Positions 1 through 12,474 of a stretch of 64,000 bases of DNA are shown here, in pieces (the stretch's first letter is position 1; the number at the start of each line of letters is the position of its first letter). The notes below the pieces were generated by a model. The model saw nothing but the letters and a program-made list of their open reading frames with translations. It was not told where the DNA came from and made no database searches. The position numbers and the translations under genes were made by a program. This DNA is from Saxidomus purpurata (lineage: Eukaryota; Mollusca; Bivalvia; Venerida; Veneridae): contig JAFMSR010000002.1 of NCBI GenBank assembly GCA_022818135.1, forward strand, positions 45,050,699 to 45,114,698. The letters are read 5' to 3'.

Positions 1-162
1 ACCATAAATAATAAACGTCTTGCTGTCTTTAATTTATAATACACAGTTTCAAATTGGATGCATATTAAGCTGGGGCGAGTGCACTCATTCTGCAAACAGT
101 CAAGCTAAAAATGTAATTATAATGTTTTGCATGATAGTTATATGGACATTTTTTTCGCCCAG

Positions 163-207
163 GAGATATTTGAGTATGAAAACACTCGTGATCCCAGTGA
201 AGTGCAG
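163..207 (+). CDS. Possible 45-nt phase-0 microexon, gene unknown
   Basis: A pyrimidine-rich tract ending in cccag at 158-162 precedes 45 bases, and a strong donor, CAG|GTAAAT, follows at 208. The 45 bases translate without a stop as EIFEYENTRDPSEVQ in a frame that would be phase 0 at both ends. Acceptor, donor and length divisible by three all agree. No neighbouring exon was found within the next 3 kb, so the parent gene would lie to the left of the window or have a long intron. I do not recognise the peptide. A chance arrangement is possible. Confidence 0.35.
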
Positions 208-399
208 GTAAATATTTCCTATATATTTTCTCGTAAAACAAGCGATCTCTGGACTCAATTAACATCTATCAATTTGGGTGAAAATTTTGAAAAATGGCCC
301 GGGCACTTCCTGTTTCTATTCGTGAAAGCTTCCACTTTCTAAGGCATAACTCAGTATCTGGCAGTTCATTTGTTTTGTAAAACCTGCTAGAACTATAGA

Positions 400-1360
400 G
401 CAGACAAGACTAATTCACCTGTTTTATCTATAGAGCTGAGAAGGCTAATTTCATATTTTTCATATTTTTTCATAATCCAAGAGTGCCTAGGGCGATTTGG
501 CTGGTTATCGAAATTGGTCGAGATATTATGCCCACAAATATTTTCACAAAGCTTGGTGAAGATCGGATGAAAACTGTTTGACCTGGAGAGCGGACAAGGC
601 TAATTTGGACAATTTTGCGTAATTCAAGGGCCATAATCCAAAAGTGCCTATGCCTAGGGTGATTTGGCTGGTTATCGGCCCTTATATATTATGCCCACAA
701 ACATGTTCACAAAGTTTGGTGAAGATCGGATGAAAACTGTTCGACTTAGAGAGCGGACAAGGTGAATGTGGCCAATTTTGCATAAATCAAGGGCCATAAT
801 TCAAAAGTGCCTTGGGCGATTTGGCTGGTTATCGAACATGGCTGAGAGATTATGCCGACAAACATTTTGACAAAGTTTAGTGAAGATCAGATAAAAACTG
901 TTTGACTAAGAGAGCGGACAAGGTGAATGTGGCCAATTTTGCATAAATCAAGGGCCATAATCCAAAAGTGCCTTTGTCGATTTTGCTCGTTATCAAAATT
1001 GGCCGAGATATTATGCCAACAAACATTTTGACCAAGTTTGGTGAAGATCAGATGATAACTGTTTGACTTAAGAGAGCGGACAGGTAGTCTAACTATTTCG
1101 ACTTCGAAGGCAAACCAAATTTATAGGCTGATATTTTATCAAATATCAGATCTGTGAAAGGGGTCACACTGAAAACGCCAAATTAATTAGGCTAGCGGAC
1201 AAGGTTAATTTGGTCATAAATTAAGGGCCATAATCCAAAAGTGCCTGGGTTGATTTGGCTGGTTATCGAACTTGGCCGTTATATTATGCCGACAAACATT
1301 TTGACCAAGTTTGGTGAAGATCAGATGAAAACTGTTTGACTTAGAGAGCGGACAAAGTGT
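400..1360. repeat. Diverged tandem repeat, ~162-bp unit
   Basis: The landmark 'gagcgga' follows 'ctgtttgact' and recurs near 587, 751, 912, 1074 and 1346, so the unit is about 161-164 bp. Each unit also carries 'gggccataatcc.aaagtgcct' and 'gatttggctggttatcg'. The last interval is longer because about 100 bases of unrelated sequence sit at 1085-1185. Copies differ by roughly 10% by eye. No coding frame runs through the array. The 'gggccataa' style of unit is common in ancient mollusc intergenic repeats (general knowledge). Confidence 0.8.
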
Positions 1361-1403
1361 GGACGCTGCCCGCTCACCCACCTGCCACGGTTCCCATAAT
1401 ATA

Positions 1404-1633
1404 CTGAAGCGAAAAAGAAACGCAGGGTAACAAAATATGTAATAATATCAAAACGGCTATGTGTAGAAGTAGTGATATCATGCACTTACTATTTAAACTG
1501 GTTTTGAGTGATTTTAGGTCGATGAGCACAGTGACCCAGATAATTATCTGACCGATTTTCATACTTCTACACGTACATACCAATTTTGATATTATTACAT
1601 ATTTTGTTACCCTGCATTTCTTTTTCGCTTCAG
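1404..1633. mobile_element. MITE, Tc1/mariner-like, ~230 bp, 50-bp TIRs
   Basis: The element begins CTGAAGCGAAAAAGAAA and ends with the reverse complement. The inverted ends match over about 50 bp with a single mismatch, reading inward to the run TAATAATATCAAAA. TA dinucleotides flank both ends, as expected for Tc1/mariner target-site duplication. The inside has no transposase frame, so it is non-autonomous. A short open frame on the minus strand across the element is only a by-product of the palindrome. Confidence 0.85.
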
Positions 1634-1825
1634 TATACATCCCTTCGGGCGTATAAAAACACGTTAGTCCAACTAATTGTACGCGAGTCGAGATACTGTG
1701 TTATTTTTGTATGGGCAATATCTCTCCTCTGCGAGATTCTGACCCAAAACGAAAATATCTCGGAATTTGCTCAAGATGTCACTTAATTATTTTGACTAAA
1801 AACACGTCATCCGCCATCTTCTAAA

Positions 1826-2249
1826 CAGGCTGAGCATAAATATAAATCGGTAAATACCCCGAATGAGCTAAAATAGCCCAATCGGGCTGAAACGTAAACA
1901 ATAGAAACATACATTTTTTAAATAACTTTTTTGCTAGGAAAAAGCGCAAGTTAATTTTTTCATTGTATGTTTATATTATTGTAAGCGATAAGAATAAGCA
2001 AATTTCATGTCAATTAATACCTTGTTTGTGAAATTTTGATTTTTTTTACCAACTGAAAAACCAGAAAGTAATGTTTGTATCAGGTCTGTATAGATCAGAT
2101 AAATATTCTTTGGAAAAATTACCTTGCGCTTTTTCCTTGAAAAACAGTTATTTAAAAAATTGTACTTTCCTATTGTTTACGTTTTAGCCCGATCGGGCTA
2201 TTTTAGCTAATCGGGGTATTTACCCCGATCAGGAGATATGCTCAGCCTG
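1826..2249. mobile_element. MITE, 424 bp, with 5-bp target-site duplication CTAAA
   Basis: The left end CAGGCTGAGCATA and right end TATGCTCAGCCTG are inverted repeats. The pairing continues imperfectly for about 120 bp inward and includes the matching blocks 'ggtaaataccccga', 'gctaaaatagccc' and 'cgtaaacaatag'. The element is bracketed by the direct repeat CTAAA at 1821-1825 and 2250-2254. A 5-bp duplication does not fit Tc1/mariner, so the superfamily is left open. There is no coding sequence. Confidence 0.85.
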
Positions 2250-2254
2250 CTAAA

Positions 2255-4105
2255 GTTTGCTTTCATTTTTCTCACGTTGAACTCACTATACACCTACCCC
2301 CCCTGATATACAGTACCCATCTGTGTAGGCAAATACTCAATAATTTGAATGACGATTCAGTTAGCTCTACATCTTGAAGCTTTATGTGAGGAAAAACTGG
2401 AAAACTGGCTTTCTAATTCATCTGAAAAAATGTCTATGTCTTTCCAACGCTCTACCTAAACCCACTTTATCACAAGAACTACTATTATCAAACACGTACT
2501 TGCTGGTAAAACTTTCACCGTCTGACGTGTTCAAATCCTTACTCTTACAGTACACCCATCGAATGGCAATACACTGTGACTACACGAAGTGTAAACAACA
2601 CACAGTCTTTTCGCGCCAGCACGTAAAAAGCGTGAACTAATGAACATTAAAGACCCCGGTGAGTAACATTAAGAAATATAATTATAAGCACAAGGCCTGA
2701 CCTAATTCGGGCATGTTTCTTCTGTCTTAGTTTATCCCCAAATGTACGCCGCCGACAACATATTTTAATAACGGGCTATATATTTTATTTTCAATAATAA
2801 CACGAAATACGAAATAAATGTTTACCGTCAACACGTCCTTTTCCCCAAAGAATCTCAATGTGAATAAAAGACCATGGTCATAGATGAATGCTTTGCGTTT
2901 GTACTTGTAACAGCCCAGGGCATTTGTCATTGTACTGTACAATACAAGCGTGTTCAGTGACATTTACTCTACAGACCCGTGCGTGAAAAGAAATAGTACC
3001 ACGATATGAGGCAACTAAAAGGGGTAAAATAAATCGCCATAATAGTTCAGTATTGACTGTTCTACCATCACCAGAGAAGAAGATGAAATTTGCAATAGTT
3101 AAGACTTCTTATTTTTTTATATCAGAAATAACTACCTTATCGGAATGAATGAAACATTGAATTAAAAAACATAGTTAACAAAACCCTGCCTAAATCATAT
3201 TATTCCACTTTATGAAACCTTTTCTTCGGAAACGACCGAGTGATGTCCCGTGCGCAGGTTAAAAGGGATTGCGATCATTCTACGCATGTTTAAAAATATC
3301 TCTCCTTGAAAAGAGACTATTTTGATAAGTTAGTGATGCACGTGGGTCGTGAATGACGGGTAGTATGTGGACACGAAGGTCTAGTTTTTTTATATTTTGA
3401 ACGAGGAACATAAATTACCGTACGTTTAATACTTTTTTAGCATTTCGCAAGTCGTCAAATTAATTTTTAATTAGCATTCACAATTTGGAGACGTTCCCAA
3501 AGATTTTTGGATTAGGGAAACGTGCATTTTCGTGTTAATCATCCAAAACAAAAATGGCGTCGAAAAGGACCACTAGACTAGAATACATACAAAATATCTA
3601 AGCTCTTGACCTTGCAATCGTGGAGAAGGAGATCTTAAAACATGGGCATCTTAAAAAAATAATGACCTCCGGCGCGAAGAGGACTATTCGGCAAATATTA
3701 CATTTCAAATATCAATGAGATTAACGCCTAACGGTTTTAAAACATATTTTTACGTCCTTATAAAAGACATGGCCAATTCTGACCGAACGGACACACGGTT
3801 GATAAAAAGCAACGCTGCACACAACTATCTAAGCTCTTGGTCCCGCGATTTTGGACAGGGCTATCTTAAATTGAAATTTTAATAAGAAAACCGTTCAGTA
3901 CTATTTTTCAGCGGTAAACTTCATGTTTATTATATTTAATTCATTGCGTAAGCGTATGGTACATCAAAGTGAAGCTACGGTAATGAAAAATCTGACCATA
4001 TTCTGCATAAAACTGGATCATATGAAGACAGTTTTATAGGTAAGATTTATTTTAAGACAATGTTTTCTACGAGAATGGAGAAAGTATAAAGGTAGCTAAA
4101 ACAGG
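2255..4105. other. Gene-free stretch
   Basis: Only short open frames (under 90 codons) are present. They show no splice-site support or recognisable protein pattern. I see no strong repeat structure and no RNA gene here. Confidence 0.5.
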
Positions 4106-7029
4106 TCAGATCAGGACAGTATGAGTTCGTGACAGCGCTCGGGGACAAAGTAAACTACCGGTATATTGAAACCACTTGTTCAGCGTTGGTTTTGACCTAC
4201 TTTGCTTTTTGGATTAATAAAATAAGGTTTTGAAGGTTTTCTCCTCGGGTCAGTATTCGATTTGTTCTTTTGAAGATATACAGGAACAGTTCATATGATT
4301 ATCCACAACGGTCCATGACGTCATTTGATTTAGAATGCACTCTTTTTGATATGTGGGAGAACCGAAAGCAGTACACTCAGTGCAGGTCCGAGCACAAACA
4401 CTTGGAGTATGGAAAGAACACCCCCTTCGCCCCATAACCAGGTACCAACCTACTTGAGCCGCTTCATTTTATCACCACAGTACATTTAAGGTCATACAGT
4501 AATCTTTCATAAAGTTTGGTTGTTTTTAAGTCTCAAATGTTTTTCCATTAATCAGAAATGTATGTTTCTAGTGTCTATCGACGTAGAGGGTATTTATCTT
4601 CAAGATGATGTGCATGACGGTACCAGATGTCCTCTGCTGCTTACAGAATTCCATCAGAAACTCAACAAATCGTTTTTCAGTGAGACATGCTGTTTCATTT
4701 CGAGTACCTAAGCTTGCATTAGCACGAACATATTAAAAAACTTTCCCATATTTCTCGAAAAGACATCGGCTGTTTTATTGGGTTTCCATATGTAATGGTC
4801 AGTTTAAGTGTACATTGTTTCCGTCTGAAGAGTTGTCAATACCTTCAAAACAGAAAAGACTAAAACTAAAACTGGCGGATCACATTTATACAAGTTTCTG
4901 TGAACATCTTAATGGTGGTATTTTTAAAAATGTGTCAAACATGATCTTGAGACGTATGAAACTATTTACACAAGTACTTAGGGTAACGCATTATATTGTC
5001 AGCAACATATTAAACATAAAAGAAAAGAGTAAAATATACAAAAATAAATTTGGCATCAATTATCTACATGTCAGTTTCGTACTATACGCCATGGCAGACA
5101 CTGGTGTGTAAATGACGAAACAAAATACACACACATAAAAACATACAGTTGGTCTGCCCATGCCTGAAAATCACTGTACATTTCACAACCGGTTTGGGTA
5201 TAAAAAGCTATTTACTGTACATTGCATTATTTTCAATCTCAATAACATTTTAACACAAAACTGAGTCACGGTTACTTTTGTCTTTCCGCTTGAGGTCATT
5301 ATATTGAGAAAAAAATGAATGTAATCAATTACCAGGTTATTGCCTGATTACCGACCAACATCCAAACGCCAAAGTTAAAATAGACCGATGGCCCGGGTTC
5401 AGATCGTTTTCACGATATAATCGAGAAAAATACAGGATTTCAAAATAGCTTTTGAATAGCCCAAACTTGGTTTTATCGTTTTCACGTCTCCTGCACTAAG
5501 TTCTATCTTAGCCAGTATGGTTATTTCTTGCAAATAATATATATGTTTACAACTGTTTATAAACTTGTTTGCCGATGTGACATTTGTTCTAATATTTCAT
5601 AAAAAAGAAGCCCCGATAATATCATACCCCATTTTTTGGATCGATTGAATTTATTCAATCGTATCCAAAGTTAACAGAGTATTTCAGACCCTTACGGCCG
5701 AACTCTTAACACAAAATTGTGTCGAATACGACCGAAAAGTAGTTCTATATATTAAATGAAATAAAAAGAATTGTAATGCATTACCTTGTATTCTGTTTTC
5801 ATTATGATATATTGATGAATAAATGTAAAACATTAAAAATTACTAAAAATCAACGAGGTATCTGTTCTGTATAGAACTAGTTTCCTACGCGGTTTTGATA
5901 GTCAGAGCGGAGACACTAAAAGACAACTAGTCAGGCCGAATAATGTGTCTTATATCCGATGTTGTGTTTGTGATCATAAACTATCGGAACATCGTAATAC
6001 GTTAAGGTACTCCTGAATGTGGATTTCGACATAAAAACAACGATTCTTTTGTAACTTGGCAACGCCTCTATCATCAAAAGTGCTCAGCCTGACTAGTTGT
6101 CATTTCGTGTCTAAAAGATAGGCCGAAACACTAGTCTAAAATACGCCTTTATGCGTTAAGGTATAAAACTGACACTTATCAGCAAATTAACTTTACAGAG
6201 GCACTTGTAGATCTCTTTTTGAAATATGACAACATATTTTTATGCTTTAAACACGTTGTAATTCTTGTACTTTATCTAAATGCGTGGTTCGAAAATGTCC
6301 GCATTTTGCTGAAGTCGGTTCGTACCTGGGTACGAATAACTAAGAAATCACATAGATCTACATGTCTTAAATACGATTTTTAAATGTAGACAGAAATGCA
6401 ATAATCTAAAAGGAAAATCAAATTCATTTCTCTGGATCATGCTGTCATTACAAATAACAGATATTAACTCAATATAAATACAAATAGGACTTCTTGTATT
6501 GTAACTAAAACTTTCAAACTTTACCATGATCCTTTTGCTACACTAAATTTTGGCGGGTACATTCATACATAGTATCATTATTTTAATCACCATCATCATC
6601 ATCATCATTAGTACTTGTTACGAAATACTACTAGAGTCTAGTATATGTTAAATATGAAAGATTATAGCCTGCTATTAAAACATTCAGTTGTTGTTTTAGA
6701 CAAGTTTTGAAAATTTAAAACAGCATGGTAAAAGGCTGGTAATAATAGACCCAGTGTATTGCAATTCGCAGTATTTTGGAAGCACTCACGGAGATAGTTA
6801 ATGTTAGCTGCAAGTACTTGTTCTACAATAGGTATATACTGAATCAATTGATATCAAAAGATTGATTTATCAATTTTTAGCTTTTCTTTGAAAATCAGAA
6901 GAGCCATTGTCATAACCTTCTCGCCGTCAGTCGGCACTGTCGTCTTGAATCTGATAAAGCTTTCTTAAAATTCACTTTCTCAGTAACAATTAAAGCCTTG
7001 AAACTTCAGACAATTGCTTGGCATCATAC

Positions 7030-7245
7030 AATGGCATCTGTGGCCGAGTGGACTGATGTTTACTTGTCCCTCACCGCTGTAGGTTCGTGCCCTACTTGGG
7101 TTCTACTCAGGTGCCCGCTCATGACTGAAATAATGCCCGAATTGGCACCCAGGATCTTCCTCCTCCATGAAAGCCGAAAGTAGCAAAATGACCTTAGCTG
7201 TTGAGTGCGACGTTAAATCCGAATCAGTCAATTGGCACAATACAA
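7030..7245 (+). mobile_element. tRNA-derived SINE (bivalve type)
   Basis: The head carries a Pol III A-box, TGGCCGAGTGGACTGA, near 7041 and a B-box, GTAGGTTCGTGCCCTAC, near 7080, with a tRNA-Leu-like arrangement. The body continues with 'caggtgcccgctcatgactgaaataatgcccg' split over 7110-7145 and ends near 'tgcgacgttaaatccgaat'. This layout is one I know from bivalve genomes; the middle section appears shortened. It lies inside the ~2 kb present in copy A but absent from copy B, so it was either inserted after the duplication or lost from copy B. Confidence 0.7.
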
Positions 7246-8245
7246 TCAACCTTATGGACATATCCCATAACTTTTGTATGACATAAAAGTTGCTCGAAAC
7301 TATGATTTTTTTTCAGTTCAGTTTTGTCAAAATCCATTTATCAGTTTCCATTCACAGCTTAATATTTCATAGGGTAGTTGAACATAGTCACTGAATGCAA
7401 AATGTAAGCACATGGGTTCCTATCTCAAAAGTAAAGTTTACACAAATTGTTATAGGTCAAAATGTGTGGACAGTTGTGTCTCCAGTTTATAACTTTACTC
7501 GTGCAAGGGTTGTCCTGATATTTACACATGTTTGTGTACAGTCTGTGTTGTCCTGATATTTACACATGTATGTGTGCAGGCTGTGTTGTTCAGAGACAAT
7601 CGATCCTCCAGCACTTTCAGTCCTTTGATTTTATCTGCGACAAATAAACTAGCAGCGGTCTTTATTATTTGCTTACTTGGAAACAAAACTACAATTTTGT
7701 TGAAAGGGAAGCTATGTTCGCAATTTGCTTCATGTATCACGCAATATCGGAGATGTGTTTTACTGGAACCAACTGATTTCCTTTTGGACCACTCACGTTT
7801 CGCTCATAGTTCGCTCTGCAGGGAGACGCATTAGAAAATCACCAAAATGACGTAACCATTATATCTAACATTGTTGCATGACATTGTTGTGGTTTTGATA
7901 CAAGATGTCAACATGATACAGACACGTAAAGAATGAATTAAGCATGTAGGGAAATTGTATGGTAAATTACTGTCCTAATTGAGCCTTTTTATTTAAATGT
8001 TGACGACCCTACCTAAAGAACTATGGCATTAAACGCTGCCGTCACGTAAAAATAATATTAGAAACAGCTATGGTTTACTGACCTATTATCTGACACGACT
8101 TAGACATACATGTACATTGCATGCACAATCTCGAAAACAAGTAAGTAAAGAAATCTGATTTAATATGCAACTTAACAGCAATTAATCAGTTAACTTTTAG
8201 AATAAAATAATGAAATGTGCACGAGATAAAACAAAAACAAATTAC

Positions 8246-8366
8246 CGGAACCTCCAATGATATCTGTCTGTAGAAGTTGTTTTGCTTTAATAATGTCAGT
8301 ATTGAGGCGTCCAGCACTCGGTAGGTAGTTCAGTGACAACAGCAGCTCGCCAAGATCATGTCGGTC
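8246..8366 (-). pseudogene. Orphan duplicate of SYT17 penultimate exon (exon 3)
   Basis: This is a 121-nt exon with an intact acceptor (ctctttcag) and donor (G|GTAATT). It encodes the start of a synaptotagmin C2B domain, DRHDLGELLLSLNYLPSAGR onward to TDIIGGS plus one base. It differs from the functional copy at 19360-19480 by four bases. Three are synonymous and one replaces Ile with Thr in LNIDII. It lies downstream of the SYT17 stop codon, and its own copy of the terminal exon is deleted, so it cannot complete a C2B domain with anything visible here. It is best read as a non-functional leftover of the segmental duplication. Use as an alternative 3' exon is possible but unsupported. Confidence 0.75.
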
Positions 8367-9349
8367 CTGAAAGAGATAGAACACTGATTAATTCGGTAAT
8401 ACGCAACAAAACAAAATTTTATATAAGACGTGACCTTGTCTGTCTCTTGCTTACATTATGTCCATCCTGAAATAAAAATGGCTAATTTGTCATTCAGTGT
8501 TGTATCTGTTCAAATTGAATGCAGAATGAAGATCACTTCATGGCTGCCAATACTAGATTGATAACACCCTTGTACTCATGACAAATTACGTCAAAGTCTG
8601 AGGTACGAACATGCAAAGTATGCACTTCTCTCCCTTTGGAAGTGATGAATTTGTTTGTGGATAAATGATACAAGTTCTTAGTGGTAACCGTGAATAAAAT
8701 ATATGGTACTAGTAATCAGTCTGCGAGGTAAATCGTCAGGGTTCTATACATTATTGTAAGCAAGTGTGTTTACCCTTAAAAAAGTAGTGCGAAGAAAACC
8801 TTAGTCTGGAGTTCCTTCCCCTTATTACTACGTAACTAGGAAGTCGAAAACCAGACTAAGCAAACCTTCTAATTTTCTGCTTGAAGTCGTCAACCAATGT
8901 TCAGGCAGTGTTATCAAAGAAGCACCTGTGGAAAATACAATAACACTGGAGACTGTCCCGAAGTCGGATTAGACAGGAAAAGACTAAATAACTTTGGAAG
9001 CTTCCCAGGCAAAATACGAAAGATCGCGTATCATTTGGCTACACTATGTTGATTTAGGACGTGCATTGAAATTAACTTTGCCCTAAGCAAAGACACATTA
9101 GACAGGTTGTGCATTTTGTATACGTGTTATGTCGAAACAATGCCGTCTCCCATGACACAAAATAAAGACATGTTGATTTTGATCGGAGTTTAATCCTCTA
9201 CCTGTAAAACGAAAACCCGTTTGTTTGCGAGGTGACAAATTAAAACATTTAATGTCTAATTTGTCTCTTGGGTTCAAAGCCTGTTTCGTTTGTATTTTAG
9301 TGATTAACGGACAAATATGTTACCATCAACCAATTTCTCGGAAGAATCA

Positions 9350-9490
9350 GTATCAGACTCATATCCCCTGTCACAGTAGAGAACTGCCAACTTTCTTACA
9401 TAAAGAGTTAAGTAGGAGGTAGGGCTGGAGCCAGTGACCCTCGGTCAGGGGAAAGTTGGGTATCTGAACCATTCGGCAGGCGGGTTTCAT
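9350..9490 (-). mobile_element. tRNA-derived SINE remnant, shared with copy B
   Basis: On the minus strand a degenerate B-box-like block, GGCTCCAGCCC, follows a head containing 'gaccgagggtcac', with 'ttggcagttctctactgtgacagg' downstream. The equivalent sequence occurs at 21175-21330 in copy B, so insertion predates the duplication. Related fragments occur at 27280-27425 and about 53950-54030. Confidence 0.5.
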
Positions 9491-11884
9491 TGCTCGCGTT
9501 GTACGTTTGCGGAATCAACTAAATACTAAAAACAATTCGTGATTTGTTCTCTCAAAAATAGACACAAAAGATATTTGATACACACAGCATGATGCTCTAG
9601 CATTCTGTTTACGCATCTCTGAGCGACAGAAAATGAGGTTGGCATTTTCTGATCATTCAGAGACAAGGCTGACCTTTCCAGGGGGGAAATTGAAAGTTGT
9701 ATTTCATTTAGGTGTTTGATTTTAATCGTTCTAAATAAAACAATTTTCGTGATTTCCTCCAGTCTTATATCAATATATAATCTGGAAACAGGCAGTCGCC
9801 GGTTTATGTTTGAGATACCACCAGGGACCTAACAAAATCAGGTCTTAAGTTGTATAAGATGTGCCTGGAATATCAGGTACACTTTTGGTTGAAATAAGTG
9901 GCCATGTTCTTTTACGAATCATCACTGCTTGAAGACTTTTTATGACATCTCAAACGGGATCTTGTTGAAGGCAGACGAGTTTGGCGGACATCAACTCACT
10001 AATACATATGTATATGGTTAACGCACGTTTGTTTGAAATTTTCCTATGCAGTAAACCTTTTCTTAAAGCTCTATCATTTCTCTCTTAAATTTGTCCAAAT
10101 TTATTTGACGTAAGTCAAATTTGAAGAAAAAGAAGAGGTTTTAGAAGCGACAGGGTTGTTTTCATATAGCGTGTGTTGGGAACCTTGCCTATGGTATAGA
10201 GCTATGATCTTTTTACTTATATGATATCAGTTTCATAATGCATAGATAAAGACATGTTTACATCATTTAACTAAAGATTAAGGAAAAATACAGAGAAGGG
10301 GTCCAACGAGGTGGGTTGTGGGAGGGGTCAAAGGTATATTCCTTCCACTTATGCAAATAACAAAACCTCTTCTATATCATTTACAGAATGCGCAAAGGTT
10401 TTTCTTGTTTCCTGCCACGTGCTGTAGTTTTTTTACAATTGCAAAAGATGTGGTCATATACCGTATGATGTGTCCCTTTAACTTGCATTTGCACATTTTC
10501 CACAACGTGCTATTACAACGTAGTAGCATAAGTCTACTACAATCATGAAAAGCTACAAATATGAATTGTTATTGACTGCGCAAATTCTGAATGTAATAAA
10601 GAATGCTGGAGACTAATAGTTTACCCTGAATATAACTTTATACAAAACATACAGTATTGTATTACAGTACTTTTCATAAGATATCGTGGTGTTTTACAAT
10701 AAATCAGGTGCAATTTCAATGTGCAATTAGACAGTTTAAGAGCTTGACGCCACAAGAGAAGAATTAAATGAAAATAAAGAAAAGACACGTACCCTAAACA
10801 AAACTTTTCCTACCCTAGATTGTTTCTTTATCTATTGGTTAGGAACAAAACTACGAAGGAGTGTTGTCTCATGTTGTAAACAAGTGTAATTTGCTATCCT
10901 GTATAAGGCAATTTCTACTAAGTAGATATACGTATCTTTGTTGATAGTTAAATTTTATACTGTAGCATCGATGGCAAGATCGTATGCCCGAAGTCTTCGT
11001 TTAAACCTTTGTTTTCAAGTTGCAAACTTTGTTTTTACATCATGAAGTCACGATTTATATGATTTCTGAGATTGAATACATTATCTCGAAAGTGTTACGC
11101 CCATTGATAAATTTCGCTTCTCTTAAGACCAAGGAGGAGAGGTACATGTTCTTACGTTTTGCTACATTGTTGCTATGGCTAACCCGGAACTTGGAGATCA
11201 AAATCACAAACGAGAATAACTAGATTATTGACTTCAAATGGCCAATGGCCAACTATTGAAAGATCTGTAATCCGAGTTCTCTTGTTAAAGTATCAGCTAT
11301 CCTAGGATTTGTTATATTACCTGTATATACGATCCCTGGCTATCCGTTGTCTGTCAATCCGTTATACCATGAGCACTGGTCAAACTGATTGGACACGATT
11401 GTAGAAAAATAATGAGGTACATATTTTTTTTTAATTACGGGCGATCATTGTCTGTCACAAACTATGAACCCACTAGGGTTACGATCGTACCTCCTGGTAT
11501 GTCACCAGTACTGTTTTTTCCATGAAGCGGACTCGGGAGTGACTCGATAAGCTGCAAGCCTTCTTCAAAACCGAGCTAAAATGTATAAGTAAAACCTACA
11601 AACAATGTGACTGTATAAGTTCTGAAAAGGTTGACCGCAAAACTGCAGTATTTTTAACTTATATGAAAAGAAGGACTTACAATACGTTTGCGGTCAGTCC
11701 TTGCTATGCTTTGACTACAATATAGTATTGTATACTCGTATATTACGTAGAAAAAAATCTTCTGGTTGGAAATGTATGAACAATTTTGTTATCTTTTATT
11801 ATACTTGACTGCAAGTCAAAACCGATTCCTAATTTTATTTGATATCGACCTGCTACTAAGGATCGAGTCTGTCGCTTTAGAGTT

Positions 11885-12025
11885 AGCAGCTTTCATTTAC
11901 AACTCGATTGTTCCGGGGCATGTCTTGAAGGGCATTATCTAAGTACACGTCTCAGATGGCATGGTCGGGGATCGAGTCCTAATTTTCAGCACCACCCTAA
12001 CCACTAGACTACCGTGGTTCATTCT
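11885..12025 (-). mobile_element. tRNA-derived SINE, copy A
   Basis: On the minus strand the head reads CACGGTAGTCTAGTGGTTAGG, a good Pol III A-box region, followed by a B-box-like GGACTCGATCCCCG. The counterpart in copy B is at 24645-24833 with a better B-box, so the element was present before the segment duplicated. Confidence 0.65.
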
Positions 12026-12474
12026 CTGAGAGGAGATATTTAATAAATCATAGAACAAAAAAGTTAAATATTCTTAAAACATTTTGTCCGGTCTCTTTAA
12101 TTTATTCATATTTTATTGATTATGTACAGTTTGTGAGAAGACATATACATGTATGATAATTAAAAATTAATAACTGTTATGTAATCTAGAAAATCTGTGC
12201 ATATATTGTTGCAACATAGCAAAAGGTTTGGACCACAAGTTATAACAACAATAGAGACGACCATTTTCCTGTACTCAAACTTTTATGAAAAATGCGCACA
12301 ATATGGCAAGTTTGTTTCATAAATATTAATAAAAAGAGGAAAAGTAAAACAAAAATATTTAAATAATTTTGAAAAACATTATTTGGATTAATATATTTCC
12401 TAACTTTTAAGATAATGAGTAACAAATAGATGAAGAGTAAGAAGACAAAGAGTTCTGACCAGTCGTTACTGCGT

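Larger units (their letters stand above)
4106..12461. repeat. Segmental duplication, copy A
   Basis: This block aligns in the same orientation with 16369-25291. Matching landmarks include 'ctcctcgggt', 'acaagtttctgtgaacatcttaatgg', the SYT17 penultimate exon, 'cacagcatgatgctctag' and the pair of SINE heads. Identity in the intron next to the shared exon is about 93% (some 22 mismatches in 330 bases by eye), with many large indels. Relative to copy B it has an extra ~2 kb at about 5638-7630 and lacks ~590 bp near 5200, the place where copy B carries the terminal SYT17 exon. Matching ends at 'tctgacca', just before the 87-bp satellite. Confidence 0.9.

Noticed and set aside
4250..4435. Shared small frame with 'HTPSVCA.TCTE.TAFGSPTYQ', also at 16393-16740
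   Set aside because: Its conservation between the two places is fully explained by the segmental duplication. The second copy is extended only through a poly-C run.
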